Assembly: GCF_003710825.1 (NCBI RefSeq)
Contig: NZ_RHHQ01000012.1
Location: 62,001 to 126,000, forward strand
Source of the DNA: Brevibacillus fluminis
GTDB taxonomy: Bacteria; Bacillota; Bacilli; Brevibacillales; Brevibacillaceae
DNA length: 64,000 bases
Direction of reading: 5' to 3'
The notes beneath the pieces are model-generated. The model saw only the letters and a program-made list of their open reading frames with translations, did not search any database and was not told the origin of the DNA. Shown here one piece after another: positions 62,290 to 64,000 of this stretch. The stretch's first letter is position 1; each line of letters begins with the position of its first letter. A program made the translations under genes and the position numbers.

Positions 62290-62868
62290 ATGAAACCGGA
62301 TCTACGGCAATTGCTCATGGTGGCGGAAAGGCTGGAAAACAGCGGAATTGTGTACACGTTAGGAGGGAGCGGTCTTTTGTATTGTTTGGGGCTCACACAG
62401 ACGGTGCGAGATTGGGACCTGATGACGGACGCACCGAAAGAAGCGGTGATGGCGGCGCTGGGCTCGCTGCCGGTCGAGGAGATCACAAGCGGCGATTATC
62501 CGTATGCCAGTCAGTACAAGCTGCTCATCCATCACGAGGCACCGCAAGTGGAGCTGATCAGCCGCTTTGCCATCTATTCGGAAGCAAGGTTGTGTACATT
62601 GCCGCTCACAGCCGACATGAGCTGGCAAGGGGTTCGGGTAAGCAGTCCGGAAGTCTGGTATGTGGCATACGCCTTGATGAAGCGAACAGAGAAAGCGGGG
62701 CTTCTGCTCGACTATTTACGAGTGCATGGGGTACGGCATGACGTGATGCGCAAGCTGCTGGCTGAGCCTTTACCCGACGATATTGTCCAGGGGCTGCAAG
62801 AGCTTATGAGCTTGAGTCCTTTTGATAAAAATCATCGCGCCGATGAAGCGAGTAGTACGAATAGATGA
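62290..62868 (+). CDS. Nucleotidyltransferase-fold protein
   Basis: 192 residues. An N-terminal segment GGSGLLYCLGLTQTVRDWDLMT resembles the GG/GS-x(n)-DxD core of minimal nucleotidyltransferases; the rest is a mixed alpha/beta tail without recognised motifs. The upstream part of the open frame (from 61645) is antisense to the transpeptidase and not part of this gene. ATG 62290 has GGGAG about 9 bp upstream. Its last 65 bp overlap the convergent phospholipase-like gene. Function unknown. Confidence 0.72.
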   Translation: MKPDLRQLLMVAERLENSGIVYTLGGSGLLYCLGLTQTVRDWDLMTDAPKEAVMAALGSLPVEEITSGDYPYASQYKLLIHHEAPQVELISRFAIYSEARLCTLPLTADMSWQGVRVSSPEVWYVAYALMKRTEKAGLLLDYLRVHGVRHDVMRKLLAEPLPDDIVQGLQELMSLSPFDKNHRADEASSTNR

Positions 62869-63097
62869 TTCCGGCCGCTCTGCCTTTTGGCGTGCGCGAA
62901 TTGACCTTAGATTGCAAGCATTCCAACAGCTTTTTGTCGCAGCTTTTGGAGAAGTAGCCTTTTTTTTCGTAGCATTTGTCATGCTTTTTGCAACAGTTAT
63001 CGACATCGTCGATGGGGTCATCGGGCCCGCTACATCCAGGACCGCACCAGTTGCCATAAAAGCAGGGGAAGAGTTTCCGACGTTTGTTTTTGCCCAT
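62804..63097 (-). CDS. Small phospholipase A2-like protein
   Basis: 97 residues, Cys-rich. CFYGNWCGPGCSGP resembles the calcium-binding loop and DNCCKKHDKCY carries the HD catalytic dyad of secreted phospholipases A2 (group XII/VP1-like PLA2 families). Six further structure cysteines are present, but no signal peptide is visible. ATG 63097 follows AAAGGAGCGG. It overlaps the 3' end of the nucleotidyltransferase gene tail-to-tail. Enzymatic activity is inferred from motifs only. Confidence 0.8.
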   Translation of the reverse strand: MGKNKRRKLFPCFYGNWCGPGCSGPDDPIDDVDNCCKKHDKCYEKKGYFSKSCDKKLLECLQSKVNSRTPKGRAAGIIYSYYSLHRRDDFYQKDSSS

Positions 63098-63241
63098 GGG
63101 ACCGCTCCTTTTGCGTGATCTGTACCAACACCATATGCAGAATGGAGCGATTTTGCAGTGGGCATATCGGGAGACCAGAAGATTCCTAACGAGATTTATA
63201 CACTAGTTTAATAAAAAGTATCGTATGATAAAGGTGTGACT

Positions 63242-63469
63242 GTGAGAATTACGCTACCCTACAGCACAATTCCACTGTTTTTTGGAAAAACTTCGAAAAA
63301 GGCGGGATACGTGATGCCAGCGGTGAAACCGAAACCAGAGCACCCATGGAGAAGGAACTGCATCATCAAGCGGGAGGTTAGTCAGCATATCAATCAGTCC
63401 ATCACGAATGCGCGGGTTAATTCCAACAAGGTAGGCGGAGGCTTGCCCTCATGGAATGGCAGGAAGTAA
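63242..63469 (+). CDS. Possible small hypothetical protein
   Basis: A 75-residue frame from GTG 63242 with AAAGG 7-8 bp upstream. The product is basic, with a Pro/Lys stretch (PAVKPKPEHPW) and no recognised domain. Coding status is uncertain; the 63098-63537 stretch otherwise holds no other gene and a plausible -10 TATGAT at 63224 that is too close to serve this frame in the normal way. Confidence 0.3.
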   Translation: MRITLPYSTIPLFFGKTSKKAGYVMPAVKPKPEHPWRRNCIIKREVSQHINQSITNARVNSNKVGGGLPSWNGRK

Positions 63470-63512
63470 CGCCCGGCGCCCGGGTGCAACAATGACATAG
63501 GAACCAAAAAGA

Positions 63513-63544
63513 AAACTGACGCCGCAAGTAGAGGGCGTCAGTTT
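63513..63544 (-). terminator. Terminator overlapping the last gene's stop codon
   Basis: On the minus strand AAACTGACGCC pairs with GGCGTCAGTTT and is followed by TCTTTTT. The TGA stop (63538-63540) lies in the 5' arm. Confidence 0.78.
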
Positions 63545-64000
63545 GTTGTTTGTTCGGCCACGAAGGAACGGTCGATCAACCAGGAGATGTTCATTTTTTT
63601 CGGTTTGGGAAGGTTGGCTTCCGTTTGCAGCTCTTGGGTAATCGCTTCTTCTGATAAGGTGAGCGGCTTGTGTGCGAGCTGTTTACTGTGGGCTTGAAAG
63701 TCACGAACCGCTTCTTGAATCGCGGCCGGTTCACTTCGCACCATGTCGGGCTGCGTCACCAGCACCCATGCGCGATCTTGGGCATCCACACTACCGGCGA
63801 CGATGACGATTGGCTCGCCTTTTAGGTAGTGGGTGACGGCGCTATCGAGCGAGACGTAAGCGAATTGGAGCTGTCCGGCAGCAAGCGAAGCGATCAGCTC
63901 ATCACTCGTTCGCGTAGCCGTCTGCTCGTCTTTTGGGGAATTTGCTGCTGTATGAAAAGGGGAATCGGCTTGAATCCCTGCCTGAATGAGTGGAACGGTT
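63538..64000 (-). CDS. ABC-type substrate-binding protein, C-terminal part (5' end outside window)
   Basis: The minus-strand frame is open to the right window edge and encodes at least 153 residues. Segments such as TSDELIASLAAGQLQFAYVSL and GEPIVIVAGSV followed by DRAWVLVTQPD fit nitrate/sulfonate/taurine-type (SsuA/TauA/THI5-like) solute-binding proteins. The apparent Met at 63789 is an internal GTG. Substrate cannot be assigned without the N terminus. Confidence 0.75.
   Translation of the reverse strand, partial: TVPLIQAGIQADSPFHTAANSPKDEQTATRTSDELIASLAAGQLQFAYVSLDSAVTHYLKGEPIVIVAGSVDAQDRAWVLVTQPDMVRSEPAAIQEAVRDFQAHSKQLAHKPLTLSEEAITQELQTEANLPKPKKMNISWLIDRSFVAEQTTN

Overview
The window looks like chromosomal DNA from a low-to-mid GC, spore-forming Firmicute of the Paenibacillaceae. 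Brevibacillus or a close relative is my inference, based on the protein families, strong AGGAGG ribosome sites, frequent GTG/TTG starts, LytS-type kinases with AfsR/SARP-type regulators, and many ABC transporters. Most of it is ordinary, densely packed metabolic and transport DNA. There are two conspicuous accessory patches: an AT-rich pair of genes at 5.5-7.7 kb, and a rearranged segment at 34.2-38.8 kb.

Layout. 0-4.4 kb: the end of a LytS-type sensor kinase, its response regulator with a SARP-type output domain, and an amino-acid ABC importer. 4.5-7.7 kb: a secreted acid phosphatase and the AT-rich pair. 7.8-10.5 kb: the queC-queD-queE-queF operon for 7-deazaguanine synthesis, under a preQ1 riboswitch with its own terminator. 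10.5-16 kb: a TetR/MFS efflux pair with two 20-bp palindromic operators, then a 1054-residue hybrid kinase that carries a second, LytS-type kinase at its C terminus. 16.2-20.1 kb: a divergent LysR/MFS pair and a DoxX-ArsR-SRPBCC operon behind a triple operator. 20.3-25.4 kb: a sugar ABC importer with an RpiR regulator and MurQ, apparently for MurNAc. 25.5-28.4 kb: a LacI regulator and the pseudouridine catabolic pair PsuG/PfkB. 28.6-30.1 kb: a c-di-AMP (ydaO/yuaA-type) riboswitch in front of an aspartokinase. 30.1-34.2 kb: a divergent WYL/SDR pair, a GntR regulator and an M42 peptidase. 34.2-38.8 kb: a VanR/VanS-like two-component system and a VanY-like carboxypeptidase, lying between fragments of a broken DUF3311/symporter locus. 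39-54.7 kb: two complete oligopeptide ABC operons. The second has a sigma-54-type promoter, a divergent sigma-54 activator, an M20 dipeptidase and a permease with inserted Ig-like domains. 54.7-64 kb: MerR/TipA-type, ECF sigma/anti-sigma, MarR/threonine aldolase, HAD phosphatase, metallo-hydrolase/HIT, L,D-transpeptidase, nucleotidyltransferase, a phospholipase-A2-like protein, and the end of a solute-binding protein.

How parts work together. The most interesting regulatory signal is a shared promoter design at 2130-2163 and 12803-12836. Each has two heptamers NTGTSAG with an 11-bp period, then exactly 10 bp to TATCAT. These sit in front of the amino-acid transporter and the large hybrid kinase, so the SARP-type regulator encoded at 909-2057 may connect the two loci. 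Other likely circuits are c-di-AMP control of the aspartate pathway, and sigma-54 control of peptide uptake followed by intracellular peptide hydrolysis. No tRNA, rRNA, CRISPR array or intact insertion sequence was recognised.
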